Part shown: positions 19,453-29,100 of the stretch, piece by piece | Layout: each line of letters opens with the position of its first letter | How positions within the stretch are numbered: position 1 is the first letter of the stretch | Assembly: GCF_003144035.1 (NCBI RefSeq) | Contig: NZ_QFWT01000010.1 | Location: forward strand, 124,001 to 188,000 | Direction of reading: 5' to 3' | DNA from: Vibrio albus | GTDB lineage: Bacteria > Pseudomonadota > Gammaproteobacteria > Enterobacterales > Vibrionaceae | DNA: 64,000 bases | Made by a program: the position numbers and the translations under genes | The notes under the pieces: model-generated | What the model was told of the DNA's origin: nothing | The model's database searches: none | What the model saw: the letters and a program-made list of their open reading frames with translations, nothing else

Positions 19453-19468
19453 AACTAAACGTTTGCGT
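19453..19468 (-). promoter_or_regulatory. Possible PurR-like site
   Basis: Read on the minus strand the bases are ACGCAAACGTTTAGTT, which agrees with the PurR consensus through the first 12 positions and diverges in the last part. It lies 175 bases before the YgjV-like gene, far for repression, and no purine gene is adjacent. It could be chance or a site for another LacI-family regulator. Confidence 0.3.
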
Positions 19469-19642
19469 AATCGCTAACCTTCACTTTCTTACCCCTTACC
19501 TGTTTTCCTCCCTTTCTGAGCTTGTTAAGATTGATCCTGTTCACACAATCTGAGAACACCATTCGGGGCATGGAGCTTCCTCGCTTATCTCATGATGAGA
19601 AGAATTGGTACCGACTTATTCGGCATACAAAGAGGACAAGTA

Positions 19643-19897
19643 ATGGAATTTAATATAGTTGAAATTATCGGTTATGCTGCATCAATCATGGTGGCTATTT
19701 CGCTGAGCATGAAACATATCGTAGCACTCCGCGTACTGAACTTTGTAGGGTGCTCACTATTTATCGCCTATGGTCTTTATGTAGGAGCCCTACCGGTAGT
19801 GGTCGCCAACAGCTACATTGCAGTGATCAATATTTATTTCTTATATAAAAATCATCAGGAAAGAAAGAATAGTGATCTCAATGGAGTGAAAGCCTGA
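19643..19897 (+). CDS. YgjV-like small inner-membrane protein
   Basis: Membrane protein of 84 residues with about three hydrophobic helices (residues 5-24, 29-48, 51-68) and a charged C-terminal tail. The segment SLSMKHIVALRVLNFVGCSLFIAYG is typical of the YgjV family (Imp-YgjV), whose function is unknown. The ATG at 19643 has AGAGGA 6 bases upstream; the longer reading frame to the left lacks such a signal. The family is usually longer (E. coli YgjV about 180 residues), so this is a half-size member. Confidence 0.75.
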   Translation: MEFNIVEIIGYAASIMVAISLSMKHIVALRVLNFVGCSLFIAYGLYVGALPVVVANSYIAVINIYFLYKNHQERKNSDLNGVKA

Positions 19898-19972
19898 ATT
19901 TAAACGAATTTGCTCTAGAAATAAGCATCAGGCAGGAAAAGGCTCTGGTATACATTCCAGAGCCTCTATCAT

Positions 19973-20431
19973 TTAACTCATGTAAGCCAGTGACTTACCC
20001 ATAAGCCATTCAAGTTCTTTATCGCCTTCCTCGCCAAACTTATCGCCAATCAACCGATATAGTCTTTCTACCCCTTTACGAGCAAATTCATTGGCATTAT
20101 TTGTCGTAACGATATGAAGAAAAAGCAATTTTAAAATAGAAATGAATTCAGGCTTATTCAAGGCCAGTAGCCAGCTTTCCGAAAAAGTCTTTAAACTGTC
20201 ACACAAATCCAGATGGCCGATGAACATTTCATGTATACGCTCATCCAACGCAAGGATAAAATCGGTTTTCTTCGGGAAATGATGGCTAATTCCTGTTCTG
20301 GAAATACCAGTCTGTTTACTTAATGTGGTATACGACATTTTGTCATATCCCAAGCTGAGTAACTGTTCAGCGACAGCATCCATAATATGTTGGATGGTAA
20401 TTTCGGTATCTTCTTTACTACGTTTTGGCAT
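19973..20431 (-). CDS. TetR-family transcriptional regulator
   Basis: Regulator of about 152 residues. The N-terminal DNA-binding domain (residues 10-55) reads as a TetR helix-turn-helix: YDKMSYTTLSKQTGISRTGISHHFPKKTDFI. The C-terminal ligand domain is short for the family and has no recognisable ligand signature. The start at MPKRSKED is chosen because the segment upstream in the same frame is unlike any TetR N-terminus. The target is unknown; the gene stands alone, with a 411-base gap upstream. Confidence 0.8.
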   Translation of the reverse strand: MPKRSKEDTEITIQHIMDAVAEQLLSLGYDKMSYTTLSKQTGISRTGISHHFPKKTDFILALDERIHEMFIGHLDLCDSLKTFSESWLLALNKPEFISILKLLFLHIVTTNNANEFARKGVERLYRLIGDKFGEEGDKELEWLMGKSLAYMS

Positions 20432-20842
20432 ATTACGCGCCCTTCTTTGATAACTTTGTACCTCCCCGTTAACACGCAAGCCCCGAATAATCCCTATATC
20501 GTTATAGTCCTTATTAATAACCTTCACCTCTGTGCAATGAAAGCTATACATGCCCTTTTCCGGGCTTATTATCAGTCATATGTTATTGATGCCAGACGGA
20601 TAACTCCGGCCATGGAGATCTTACACAATTTAGCCGTTCACCATACAGATAATACAAATAATGTTACAAACAAAGCCCTGAACTCGGTTCCAAAAAGAGC
20701 AATCGTATAAAATTAATACAGCCACCCTGAATCACAGACCATTTAACAGAAAAAGCTAATATTTTTGTTGCCTGGCTGGTAATGGCTAAGATACCCTAAG
20801 GCGTGTTTATCTTTCATCACCGTCCCTGCTGGAGGAAATGTT
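20432..20842. other. Intergenic region without a supported gene
   Basis: Gap between the divergent TetR and DUF406 genes. It must hold both promoters. It is AT-rich from about 20640, and GGAGGAA at 20830-20836 is the ribosome binding site of the DUF406 gene. I see no convincing coding sequence, RNA gene or repeat in it. Confidence 0.5.
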
Positions 20843-21151
20843 ATGTCGGAAGAAAATATGGTTTGTGACCCGGAAAATGAAGTGTGTGAAGCTTGCGGGT
20901 GCAGTGCGGAAATGGGCTTTATCATCAAAGAAGGTGATGATGTGGCTGAAGTGTCCCTATTTGGTGAAAACAAGTCTCAACTGGAAGCTGAACTTCAAAA
21001 CTATGTTGTTCTGGCTAAAGAAGTGAACTCGAATGTGGAGTTCGAAGTAAATCCGCTGGCAGATGATGCAAAAGAGCTTCACGCCCGATTCAAATTTGAA
21101 GTGAGTGCTGAAAAACTGATTTTTGAATTGAAGACTCGTTCTCTTCGTTAA
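20843..21151 (+). CDS. YfcZ/YiiS family protein (DUF406)
   Basis: Acidic cytosolic protein of 102 residues of the DUF406 family. The N-terminus carries four closely spaced cysteines (VCDPENEVCEACGC), then a small alpha/beta domain with the family end FKFEVSAEKLIFELKTR. The cysteine cluster suggests metal binding or redox sensing, which is inference; E. coli YfcZ also has several N-terminal cysteines. A strong GGAGGAA precedes the ATG by 6 bases. Function unknown. It is monocistronic and followed by a terminator. Confidence 0.82.
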   Translation: MSEENMVCDPENEVCEACGCSAEMGFIIKEGDDVAEVSLFGENKSQLEAELQNYVVLAKEVNSNVEFEVNPLADDAKELHARFKFEVSAEKLIFELKTRSLR

Positions 21152-21177
21152 CTGGCAACGCTACCTTTCCAACAGAT

Positions 21178-21213
21178 AAAGCGAGTATCTTTTTATATGA
21201 CTACTCGCTTTTC
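21178..21213 (+). terminator. Hairpin terminator after the DUF406 gene
   Basis: Arms AAAGCGAGTA and TACTCGCTTT pair perfectly around a 14-base loop, followed by TTC. Confidence 0.7.
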
Positions 21214-21272
21214 GGCTCTACTTAGGTCACTATAATAAAACCCAGCTAAATTTCTGATGAAACTGAGCCGTT

Positions 21273-21890
21273 ATGATGCGACTGTTCCGCTGTTCCTGCG
21301 CGCTATACCTATTTTCACTCTCTATTGCCTTTTCTTTCGTTAGTGCAGAACCACTGGATGAATATCAAATACTTAACCATATTGATAACTATGGTAACGT
21401 GTATCTTCGCAATAAACCTTATACCGCACTCCCGGATGGCCTCGAAGTAAAAGGAAACCTGAATATAGCCAAAACTCCAATTCAAATATTACCCCCCGGC
21501 CTGGTTGTCAACGGTAGTCTGGACGCATCGAACAGTCAGTTAAAATCAGTCAGACGAGGGACGAAAATAAAAGGTTACGCTAACTTCCTGGGTAGCTATA
21601 TAGAAAAGTGGCCTTCTGGTGTTTCTGTCGGCGGATATCTGAATTTTACCGATACACCGTTGAAGTCGCTGCCTCCCCGATTACATGTAAAAGGTGACTT
21701 AAGTGTCATCCGTACACCACTAACGGAACTTCCCAATGGTATTGTTGTGGAAGGCAATCTGTATATTGGCGGTTCAGGAGTGAGGCAGTTTCCGGACGAT
21801 ATGACAGTAAAAGGTAATATTTTTCTGGGGGGAAACCAGATTAGTAAGTGGCCAAAAAACCTAACGCTTGGTGGAGCAGTCGCCCGTTAG
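21273..21890 (+). CDS. Exported leucine-rich-type 20-residue repeat protein
   Basis: Protein of 205 residues with a signal peptide (cleavage near SFVSA, about residue 25) and eight tandem repeats of 20 residues from about residue 52 to the end. The repeat consensus is LPxGLxVxGxLxxxxTxIxx, for example LPPGLVVNGSLDASNSQLKS and WPSGVSVGGYLNFTDTPLKS. This pattern is seen in scattered bacterial and phage proteins and should form a short solenoid; its short period recalls the 20-residue repeats of YopM-type effectors, but here no effector domain follows. It is probably periplasmic or secreted. Function unknown. It stands alone between the DUF406 gene and a convergent acyltransferase. Confidence 0.72.
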   Translation: MMRLFRCSCALYLFSLSIAFSFVSAEPLDEYQILNHIDNYGNVYLRNKPYTALPDGLEVKGNLNIAKTPIQILPPGLVVNGSLDASNSQLKSVRRGTKIKGYANFLGSYIEKWPSGVSVGGYLNFTDTPLKSLPPRLHVKGDLSVIRTPLTELPNGIVVEGNLYIGGSGVRQFPDDMTVKGNIFLGGNQISKWPKNLTLGGAVAR

Positions 21891-21914
21891 GGCATAACTG
21901 CTCAAACACCGAAC

Positions 21915-23030
21915 TTAATTTGATTTACCGCCGTTACGAACCGGGTTTGCATACATGGCTCTCAGGTGGGTACGGGCACCTTCAGGAATAGAATCCAGCT
22001 TGGCTTTAAATTCGCTCCTCACTTTATCTGTAATACCGTCATCATCCTGATCTGCTGCTAACAGATTTACAGGGTAGAGTTTGTAGATATTATGGATCTG
22101 GCGATCAATTTCTTCAGCCAATGCGTCAGGGCCCTCAACATCCTGAGTAATCACCTCACCAAAACTGACATGTACACGCCCCTTATAGCCAATGATCCCC
22201 TGAACGATACTTTCAATATCTTCAAATTCACTTTTCTCATAGCTGCCGTGTGTTTCTTTCTCAAACAACTCACAAGCCTTCGCGGTATCACAAGGGTCAT
22301 TTTCATAAGAAACTGCCACAGGTACAATTTTCAGAGACTTAACATAGTCAGCAAAACTGAGCTTCTGCTTACGGCCTTCCATGAAAAACATTTTCAGGAT
22401 AGCTGCATCAGTCATGTCGTTCCCATCTTTTGCCCGACCTTCTCTCTGTGCAATCCAGATAGAATTACCGGTATCCAGTGAGTGTTTGATATAAGAAGAA
22501 AGAAGCCCAAGTGCTTTCATCATCTCGCGAGGCGCTTTTGCAGAACGCTTAACAATAAAGCTCTTATTTAACTTCATCAGATCGGTGGCACAAGGTTTTT
22601 TAAGCAGGTTGTCACCTATCGCGATCCGAACGGTTTTATGCTTATGCATGTGCAGGCCATAGTTAACCAAAGCCGGATCCATCGCAATGTCCCGGTGATT
22701 CGACACAAACAGATACGAAGTGTTTGTGTCCAGTTTATCCAAGCCGGAATAAGTCACGCCATCGGTAGTGGTATCCAGAGCTTTAGTCATGTATTTTTTG
22801 ACTTCCATCTGAACATCGTGAACCGTTTTTAATTTACCCCATTTGTACTTTAAATATACCCGCACAAGTGGTGTCATCAGGGTTCGAAGCCAACTTGCGG
22901 TGTGTTCAAAACGGTGGTTTAGAATGGCATCAATAAATTCTTGATCATTAATCAGACGGTTGATCGCGTCACTGATTTCATTATCGTTATACGGACGGAT
23001 TTCCTGATAGATATCGTTGTCTACTGTCAT
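21915..23030 (-). CDS. Glycerolphosphate/1-acylglycerolphosphate acyltransferase-like protein
   Basis: Acyltransferase of 371 residues with the PlsC/PlsB catalytic motif in the NHRD form (VSNHRDIAMDPAL, near residue 112-124) and a downstream EGRAKDG block that corresponds to the glycerol-phosphate binding motif. NHRD instead of HXXXXD at the start of the motif, together with the helical N-terminal arm, puts it nearer to PlsB-like proteins than to the short PlsC. No clear transmembrane helix is visible, so membrane attachment is probably peripheral. The acyl acceptor is inferred. A DQDDDGITDKVR stretch near residue 325 resembles a calcium-binding loop. It is transcribed alone. Confidence 0.78.
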   Translation of the reverse strand: MTVDNDIYQEIRPYNDNEISDAINRLINDQEFIDAILNHRFEHTASWLRTLMTPLVRVYLKYKWGKLKTVHDVQMEVKKYMTKALDTTTDGVTYSGLDKLDTNTSYLFVSNHRDIAMDPALVNYGLHMHKHKTVRIAIGDNLLKKPCATDLMKLNKSFIVKRSAKAPREMMKALGLLSSYIKHSLDTGNSIWIAQREGRAKDGNDMTDAAILKMFFMEGRKQKLSFADYVKSLKIVPVAVSYENDPCDTAKACELFEKETHGSYEKSEFEDIESIVQGIIGYKGRVHVSFGEVITQDVEGPDALAEEIDRQIHNIYKLYPVNLLAADQDDDGITDKVRSEFKAKLDSIPEGARTHLRAMYANPVRNGGKSN

Positions 23031-23240
23031 TTGAGTACGCTAAATAGATAAAGTAATAAGCCCCGGGAAGTCAGAGCGTTACAAAAACACGATATTCTAC
23101 GCTTTGTTTCTGCAACAAGCAGCTAAGAGATACCAGGTCGGACCAGATAATCCGATCCACTTACTGTGATGTTGGCATTCTCTCTAATAAACGTTACTCT
23201 ATGCGCCCAGAAACTCTACCTGCCCCAAAAAGGGTATCTC

Positions 23241-23849
23241 ATGAACTACGCTATTGAATATTACCTGAAACAACATGCTTTTCTTCACAGCACTCCCAGA
23301 AAAAAGAGTCTGAAACATTCTCTTCTTACCATTCACACTGGCATGGTATTAGTAAGGCTTGGTAAATATGAATATGCTCTGGAGCAGGGTGATAGCTTCT
23401 GGATACCATTTGATTGTCTGGTTTCTGTCACCTTTTTTCCGGACACGACGGCCTCCGCTATTGAGTTTTCAGCACGGCTGGTTGACTCATTCCCCTCTCA
23501 AAGCGGTTTTATCGAATTACCAGAGGTTACAAGCGCAATAATTTCGAAGCTCGCCAGACAGCAAGTCAGCGGCTCTCAGAAAAAAGCCTTGCTGGGAGTC
23601 GTTCGCCATGAAGTCTGTGAACTAAAACCAGAATTGATATTAGGGCAACTTAGCCAGTGTTTTTCAGAATGGACACCAGAACAACCGGTCAGCCTTTGTA
23701 AGGAAATGCATATTGCACTTCTTGTCAGAGAAGCAAAAAAGCAGCGGTTATCCGGTAAAAAACAAGAGAAAATCGTTGAAGAGCTATTTCATAACTCAAA
23801 AGAGAATTTTGAGCATTTATGCCAACTAGTGCTTGGAACTGAACTTTAA
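23241..23849 (+). CDS. Cupin-like regulator-type protein (AraC-related N-terminus)
   Basis: Not firmly recognised. The first 90 or so residues of the 202-residue product look like the cupin arm of AraC-family regulators (LLTIHTGMVLVRLGKYEYALEQGDSFWIPFDCLVSVTFFP). The C-terminal part is helical and basic (EAKKQRLSGKKQEKIVEEL), but the two clear helix-turn-helix motifs of AraC are not present, and the protein is about 80 residues short of the family norm. It may be a truncated or diverged regulator, or a stand-alone effector-binding protein. AAGGG lies 8 bases before the ATG at 23241. A 13-base direct repeat covers its stop codon. Confidence 0.6.
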   Translation: MNYAIEYYLKQHAFLHSTPRKKSLKHSLLTIHTGMVLVRLGKYEYALEQGDSFWIPFDCLVSVTFFPDTTASAIEFSARLVDSFPSQSGFIELPEVTSAIISKLARQQVSGSQKKALLGVVRHEVCELKPELILGQLSQCFSEWTPEQPVSLCKEMHIALLVREAKKQRLSGKKQEKIVEELFHNSKENFEHLCQLVLGTEL

Positions 23850-23872
23850 AACGGAACTTTAAAACGGAACTT
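23841..23872. repeat. 13-bp tandem repeat at convergent gene ends
   Basis: GAACTTTAAAACG occurs twice in a row (23841-23853, 23854-23866), with a third partial copy GAACTT. The stop codon of the plus-strand gene is in copy one and the stop codon of the minus-strand gene is in copy two. Confidence 0.85.
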
Positions 23873-24374
23873 CTACCTGAAACATCACATCGGGAGTGTG
23901 TGCATCATGCCATCGGTAATCAAAACGCACTCTCGGTTCCTTACCCTTATCACCAACAGCAAAACTAACCTGAAAACCCTGACTTTCCAGCCACTCATCA
24001 TAACTCAGAGCAGCTTCATCTATATCTTCTGGCATCCACAGGGCTAACCCAACCACATTCTTATCAACCTTACCGCTGATAATGGGCGTGTTTTCAGTGT
24101 TAAAAGCCCACTTTTCCCAATAATGATCTTTCTGACGTTTTTCATCATCTTCTGCCTGTCGAAACAGGCTAAGGAATTGCTCAGTAATACCATCCAGCGC
24201 GCCCGAAAGCTTACTGCATATTTCTGAACTTTTCTGAACAACAACCGAAGACGGTTGAGAACCCTCACATGCTAATACCGAACCGGACGACAAAAGAACA
24301 GTACAAAGCACAGCTAACCTTACTTTCTGTGCTAACTTTATTTTTTGCGCTAACTTTGTAATGTGTAATCCCAT
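23859..24374 (-). CDS. Hypothetical exported protein
   Basis: No family recognised. The 171-residue product has a signal peptide whose basic n-region holds a duplicated six-residue unit (KLAQKI, KLAQKV), followed by a hydrophobic core and SGSVLAC, a possible weak lipobox with the cysteine at about residue 36. The mature part is hydrophilic with two more tryptophan-containing segments (WEKWAFN, ALWMPEDID) and a C-terminal strand DVMFQVEVPF. The duplication comes from an 18-base tandem repeat in the DNA. The gene is convergent with the cupin-like gene and co-directional with the adenylyltransferase gene. Confidence 0.62.
   Translation of the reverse strand: MGLHITKLAQKIKLAQKVRLAVLCTVLLSSGSVLACEGSQPSSVVVQKSSEICSKLSGALDGITEQFLSLFRQAEDDEKRQKDHYWEKWAFNTENTPIISGKVDKNVVGLALWMPEDIDEAALSYDEWLESQGFQVSFAVGDKGKEPRVRFDYRWHDAHTPDVMFQVEVPF
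24313..24360. repeat. 18-bp tandem repeat in signal-peptide coding region
   Basis: GCTAACCTTACTTTCTGT, GCTAACTTTATTTTTTGC and a partial GCTAACTTTGTA lie head to tail (2.7 copies, in frame). They encode the repeated LAQK units of the exported protein. Confidence 0.75.
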
Positions 24375-24438
24375 CGGATTGCCCTTTAGTTCGGTCTACA
24401 AGTCATTCTTATTCACAGGAATTATAAATGTTTAGCTA

Positions 24439-24975
24439 CTATTTATAAAGTTTATTATTAATGAGAAATTTTGCGACAGATTTCGTCGTGAGTTCTGCAA
24501 CAGATCCCATTTTGTACAGTTCATTACGTATATCTGTACTGCGAATTGAGACCTTCTCCGGGCAGGCCATCACAGACCAGCGACTTAGGATTTCTTCAGC
24601 TTTATAAAATTTAGCAAAATTGAAAAAATTGTCGGGTCCAACGACAAACGTAATATCAGCCGACGGGTACACGTCCTGGACTTTTTCCAGTACAGCAAAG
24701 GTGGTTACACTGCTGCCAGGCACATAAAGTTCCTCTTCAATACCAGAACGCTGGAATTTGTCAGATCCCAGATCCTGGATAAAAAGATCCAACATGTCAC
24801 ATCTCACGTTATAGTCCAGCATTTCTTTGCCCCAGGCATGTGCAATACTGGGAATAAGTAAAACGGTATCAAAATGAGTCAATGACTCAATCACACTTTT
24901 ATGTCCCAGGCTGGGTGGATTAAACGCACTGCCAAAAACAGCGATTTTTGTCTTTTTTTCTGTTATATCATTCAT
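24439..24975 (-). CDS. Nicotinate/nicotinamide-nucleotide adenylyltransferase-like protein
   Basis: Nucleotidyltransferase of 178 residues with the HIGH-type motif GSAFNPPSLGHKSV (residues 15-28) and the C-terminal nucleotide-binding motif ISSTDIR in the form SIRSTDIRNEL. It should adenylylate a pyridine mononucleotide to a dinucleotide. Its divergent neighbour, 91 bases away, is nadE, the last step of NAD synthesis, which supports a role in NAD metabolism. It is shorter than the housekeeping NadD (about 213 residues in E. coli) and is probably a paralogue used in salvage; whether it prefers NaMN or NMN cannot be read from the sequence. Confidence 0.8.
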   Translation of the reverse strand: MNDITEKKTKIAVFGSAFNPPSLGHKSVIESLTHFDTVLLIPSIAHAWGKEMLDYNVRCDMLDLFIQDLGSDKFQRSGIEEELYVPGSSVTTFAVLEKVQDVYPSADITFVVGPDNFFNFAKFYKAEEILSRWSVMACPEKVSIRSTDIRNELYKMGSVAELTTKSVAKFLINNKLYK

Positions 24976-25066
24976 TCAGGCGTAATTTACTGGTTGATAG
25001 TGATTCGAATCCGGTATGATAAAGCTATTGGCTCTATTTTTACATTGCTGTGGAAAAGGAATATTA

Positions 25067-25897
25067 ATGGAACAGAAAATTCGCGAAGAAATGCGCGTTT
25101 TACCTTCAATCGATCCTCACTTTGAGATCGAAAGACGTGTGGCATTTATTAAGCGTAAGCTTCAGGAATCAGGTTGTAAATCACTGGTACTGGGGATTAG
25201 TGGCGGTGTTGACTCAACAACCTGTGGTCGTTTAGCTCAGCTTGCGGTAGACAGCCTGAATAAAGAAACCGGCTCTGTCGACTATCAGTTTATCGCCGTC
25301 CGACTACCTTACGGTGAGCAAAAGGACGAAGATGAAGCACAACTGGCCCTTCAGTTTATCCAGCCAACACATTCTGTTTCCGTTAATATCAAAGATGGTG
25401 TTGATGGTATGCACGCCGCATCTCACGTTGCCCTGGAAGGAACAGGACTTCTGCCTCAAGAAGATGCAAAACTAGACTTTGTCAAAGGAAACGTCAAAGC
25501 CAGAGCCCGTATGGTTGCTCAATACGAGATTGCCGGCTATGTGGGCGGACTGGTTATTGGTACCGATCACTCGGCAGAAAACATTACCGGTTTCTACACT
25601 AAATTTGGTGATGGTGCCTGTGATTTGGCCCCACTGTTTGGCTTAAATAAGCGCCAGGTACGTGAAATCAGCAAAACGCTGGGAGCCCCGGAAATTCTGG
25701 TGACTAAAATCCCGACAGCGGATCTGGAAGAGCTAAGCCCTCAGAAAGCCGACGAATCGGCACTGAACCTGACTTATGATCAAATTGATGATTTTCTGGA
25801 AGGAAAACCCGTATCAGATCATGTAACAGAGCGCTTGGTTGGCATTTACACGGCAACCCAGCATAAACGCGAAGCTATTCCTACCATTTACGATTAA
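25067..25897 (+). CDS. nadE: NH3-dependent NAD+ synthetase
   Basis: Amidates nicotinate adenine dinucleotide to NAD with ammonia and ATP. From the ATG at 25067 the product has 276 residues, the usual length of the NadE homodimer (275 in E. coli). The PP-loop SGGVDS is at residues 45-50; [29 protein letters not shown] forms the conserved substrate pocket region, and [15 protein letters not shown] the next. AAAAGGA precedes the start; an upstream ATG at 25016 lacks a site and would add 17 residues. No glutaminase domain is present. A GC-rich hairpin at 25912-25934 follows. Confidence 0.96.
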   Translation: MEQKIREEMRVLPSIDPHFEIERRVAFIKRKLQESGCKSLVLGISGGVDSTTCGRLAQLAVDSLNKETGSVDYQFIAVRLPYGEQKDEDEAQLALQFIQPTHSVSVNIKDGVDGMHAASHVALEGTGLLPQEDAKLDFVKGNVKARARMVAQYEIAGYVGGLVIGTDHSAENITGFYTKFGDGACDLAPLFGLNKRQVREISKTLGAPEILVTKIPTADLEELSPQKADESALNLTYDQIDDFLEGKPVSDHVTERLVGIYTATQHKREAIPTIYD

Positions 25898-25911
25898 TAC
25901 TCATCTGTCAT

Positions 25912-25934
25912 GCGCCGGTTGATATTGCCGGCGC
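25912..25934 (+). terminator. Hairpin after nadE
   Basis: Stem GCGCCGG / CCGGCGC with a 9-base loop. No T run follows, so termination would be weak or Rho-aided. Confidence 0.45.
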
Positions 25935-26020
25935 TTACCCCACCCTATATTCAGGTTTATCAGATTTTCCTGATGTAATGAGTAAAACTTTATAGTTATT
26001 AATTAGTTGTTTTCTATGGT

Positions 26021-26048
26021 TAATGTACTATACCTAATAGGTACATTA
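26021..26048. promoter_or_regulatory. Palindrome upstream of the HD-GYP receptor gene
   Basis: TAATGTAC / GTACATTA form perfect 8-bp arms with a 12-base spacer, about 80 bases before the start codon. It may be an operator for an unknown dimeric regulator or a leader hairpin. Confidence 0.4.
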
Positions 26049-26129
26049 CTCTATTACGAGTTCAAAACGCCTATAAGACAACTCAAAGATTCAACCTGAC
26101 TTGTAGGCGCTTATTACAAAAGGTTGGCT

Positions 26130-29100
26130 ATGGTTAATAAACTCAAACAGACCCGTTTCAGTATGAGACTAACGGTTATATCCCTGTTTATTGTCTTATC
26201 GTCGCTGATAATCATTGTTGCCTTATCTCTTCAGTACTATTTCAGCCAGTCTCTTGCCAAAGAGTCTGCCAATATGTTGTTTAAAAGCACGGCACAAAAT
26301 ATCAGTGAAAAAGTCTATTCTCTGGACAGTGCCAGCAGTGACCTGACATTGCTGCTTTCAGGATATTCTGAAGTATCACAACAAGCTGAGCCTGAATCAC
26401 TACACCCGATAACCAAGGTAATGGCACGGGCCATGGAACAGAAGCCATATCTCTACTCTATCTATATCGGCTACCAGAACGGCAATTTATATGAGCTCAT
26501 CAACCTGAACAGCGGTACTAACCTGCGCGAAAAAATAAACGCTACTCCGGCTGATCGCTGGCTAATTATTCATATCAGGGATACGCCATCAGGCCGGGTC
26601 CGTGAATCCAGATACTTTGACGCCGAATTTCGCCTTACCCACGAAGATAGTGAAGCCAGTCGTTACCGCGCCAATGTGCGGCCGTGGTACAGAGATGCGA
26701 TGAATAGCCACTCTACCATTAAAACCGAACCTTATATTTTCCATGTTACCCGCTCGCCCGGTGTTACCTATGCCAAACACATTCCAGGCAGCCAGAACGT
26801 CATCGCCGTAGATATATCTCTCGACACCTTTTCTCAATATTTACGCGAAAATCAGGTAATAGAAGGGGCAAATACACTAATATTTAACCAAAACGGCACG
26901 GTCTATGCGCACTCATTTTCTATTGAAAAACAGAATACGAGTATTCCTGTGTCAAAGGTTCCTTTATCCAGAGAAGAACAAAAATACATTCGTGAATTAG
27001 GCGTATTGAAAGTTTCAAATGAAAAAAACTGGCCTCCTTTTGATTTTGCTTACGGCGGAGAACCTCAGGGGTATTCCATTGATTTACTCAACCTTATCGC
27101 CCAAAAATTAGGATTAGATATTGAATACAGCAATGGCTACGACTGGAATGAACTGGTAACGTTGTTTAAGCAACAGAGAGTTGATGTGTTGCATAGTGTT
27201 TTCTACAGCACACAACGGGAATCCTGGGGCCTGTTCTCTTCCCCTTACCTTAAACTCTCTCCCGTCTTGGTTACCAGTGAGAACAGTGATCAGGATATTT
27301 CGCTAGAGCAATTAAATAACGGGCAAGTTGTCGCTATTCCTAAGGGCTGGGCTTTTGTCAAATTTGTTCAGAAACATTATCCGGAAATTAAAATTCTTGA
27401 AGTTCCGGATTCGCTCGCGGGTCTTAAAGCGGTTCAGAATAATGAAGCGGTTGCCGCCTTTGATAACACAAAAGTTATAGAGTACTTAATTGATCGCTAT
27501 TCTCTTAAGGGACTGGCGTTACACCACGTCACTGATACCTCAGTCAGCACTATCGATCAACAATTACGGTTTTTAGTCCACAACGATCAGCCAGAGCTGA
27601 AAACTCTGCTGAATAAGGCGATTGCCTCGTTAACAAAGGAAGAAAAGCAAACAATTGATGACCACTGGAGCAATGATAATTCATCAGCGAAATTACGCCG
27701 GGCAATCAATTCCGGCGTGGTACCCACTCCAGTGTTTACGGTTCTGGCGGTGCAAAGCCAACAAGGAGATGTTATCGCCCGTAATATAATGATCGGGGAG
27801 AAATCCTACACGCTGTTCGTTCATCACATCCCATCAGAAGAACTTGGGACAGATAATTATCTCGGCATTATGGTTCCGACAACGTTAATACAACAACCCT
27901 ATATGGAGAAGGTTCGTTTTTCTCTGTTAATTACACTCGGCTTTCTGGTATTGCTGACTCCGGCTCTCTTCCTGTTCACCAAAATGATCGCAACGCCCGT
28001 AAGATTGCTGGCAAACGAAAATGAAAAGATTATCCAGCGTAAGTTTAACGAAGTCCGGCATATCCCCAGCCAGATAAAAGAAATTAACGACCTATCATAC
28101 TCGATCTTTTCTATGGCAGGTTCGATAGAAGAGTATCAGCGTAATCAACAGGAATTAATGGATGCGTTTATCAAGCTGATAGCCCAGGCTATAGATGATA
28201 AATCGCCATACACGGGAGGCCACTGCGAACGAGTGCCGGAACTAGCCATCATGCTGGCAGAATCCGCAGAAAAGAGTGACCTCCCCGCTTTTAAAGACTT
28301 TAAGTTCCAAACCGCAGAACAGCAGCGGCAATTTAAAATTGCCGCATGGCTACATGACTGCGGCAAGGTTACCAGCCCGGAACATATTATTGACAAAGGC
28401 AGTAAGCTCGAAACCATTCATAACCGGCTTCATGAAATACGCACCCGCTTTGAAGTTCTGTGGCGTGATGCAGAAATAATTTACTGGAAAGGCATTGTCT
28501 CTGGTCGGCCTGAATCAGAACTCCGCAAAGCACTATCTGAACGCCATGAACAAATCAAAGACGATTTTGCTTTTATTGCTCAGTGCAATGTCGGTTCTGA
28601 ATACATGGATGAACAAGACATAAAGCGTATTAGTCATATTGCGCAGCAAACCTGGCTCCGCCATCTGGACAACCGGATTGGTTTATCTCCGCAGGAATCT
28701 AAATATCTGGAGTCCGTTCCTGCAACACCTCTTCCGGCAGAAGAACATGTGCTCGCCGATCTTAAAGAGCACATGATCCCCTGGACACGCTCCCCTAAGG
28801 ATAAAATAGGCGGAGTCAAAATGGACATTCCAGAGCATCAATCCAACCTGGGAGAAATCTATAACCTGAGTATTCAGAAAGGAACTCTCACTCAGGAAGA
28901 TCGGTATCGTATTAACGAACACATCATCTCAACGATTCAGATGCTGGAGGCACTCCCACTTCCAGGAGAGCTTTCACGGGTGCCCGAAATAGCCGGTGGT
29001 CACCATGAAACGCTGGACGGAACAGGCTATCCAAGAAAGCTTGCAGCCGAGCAGTTATCGATGGAAGCCCGTATTCTGGCAATAGCGGATGTTTTTGAAG

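Noticed and set aside
20387..20710. A 107-residue reading frame opposite the TetR start
   Set aside because: No ribosome binding site, odd composition, and it overlaps the real TetR coding region on the other strand.
21915..23030. Calcium-binding EF-hand protein, from DQDDDGITDKVR
   Set aside because: A single acidic loop within a clear acyltransferase; kept as a side remark only.
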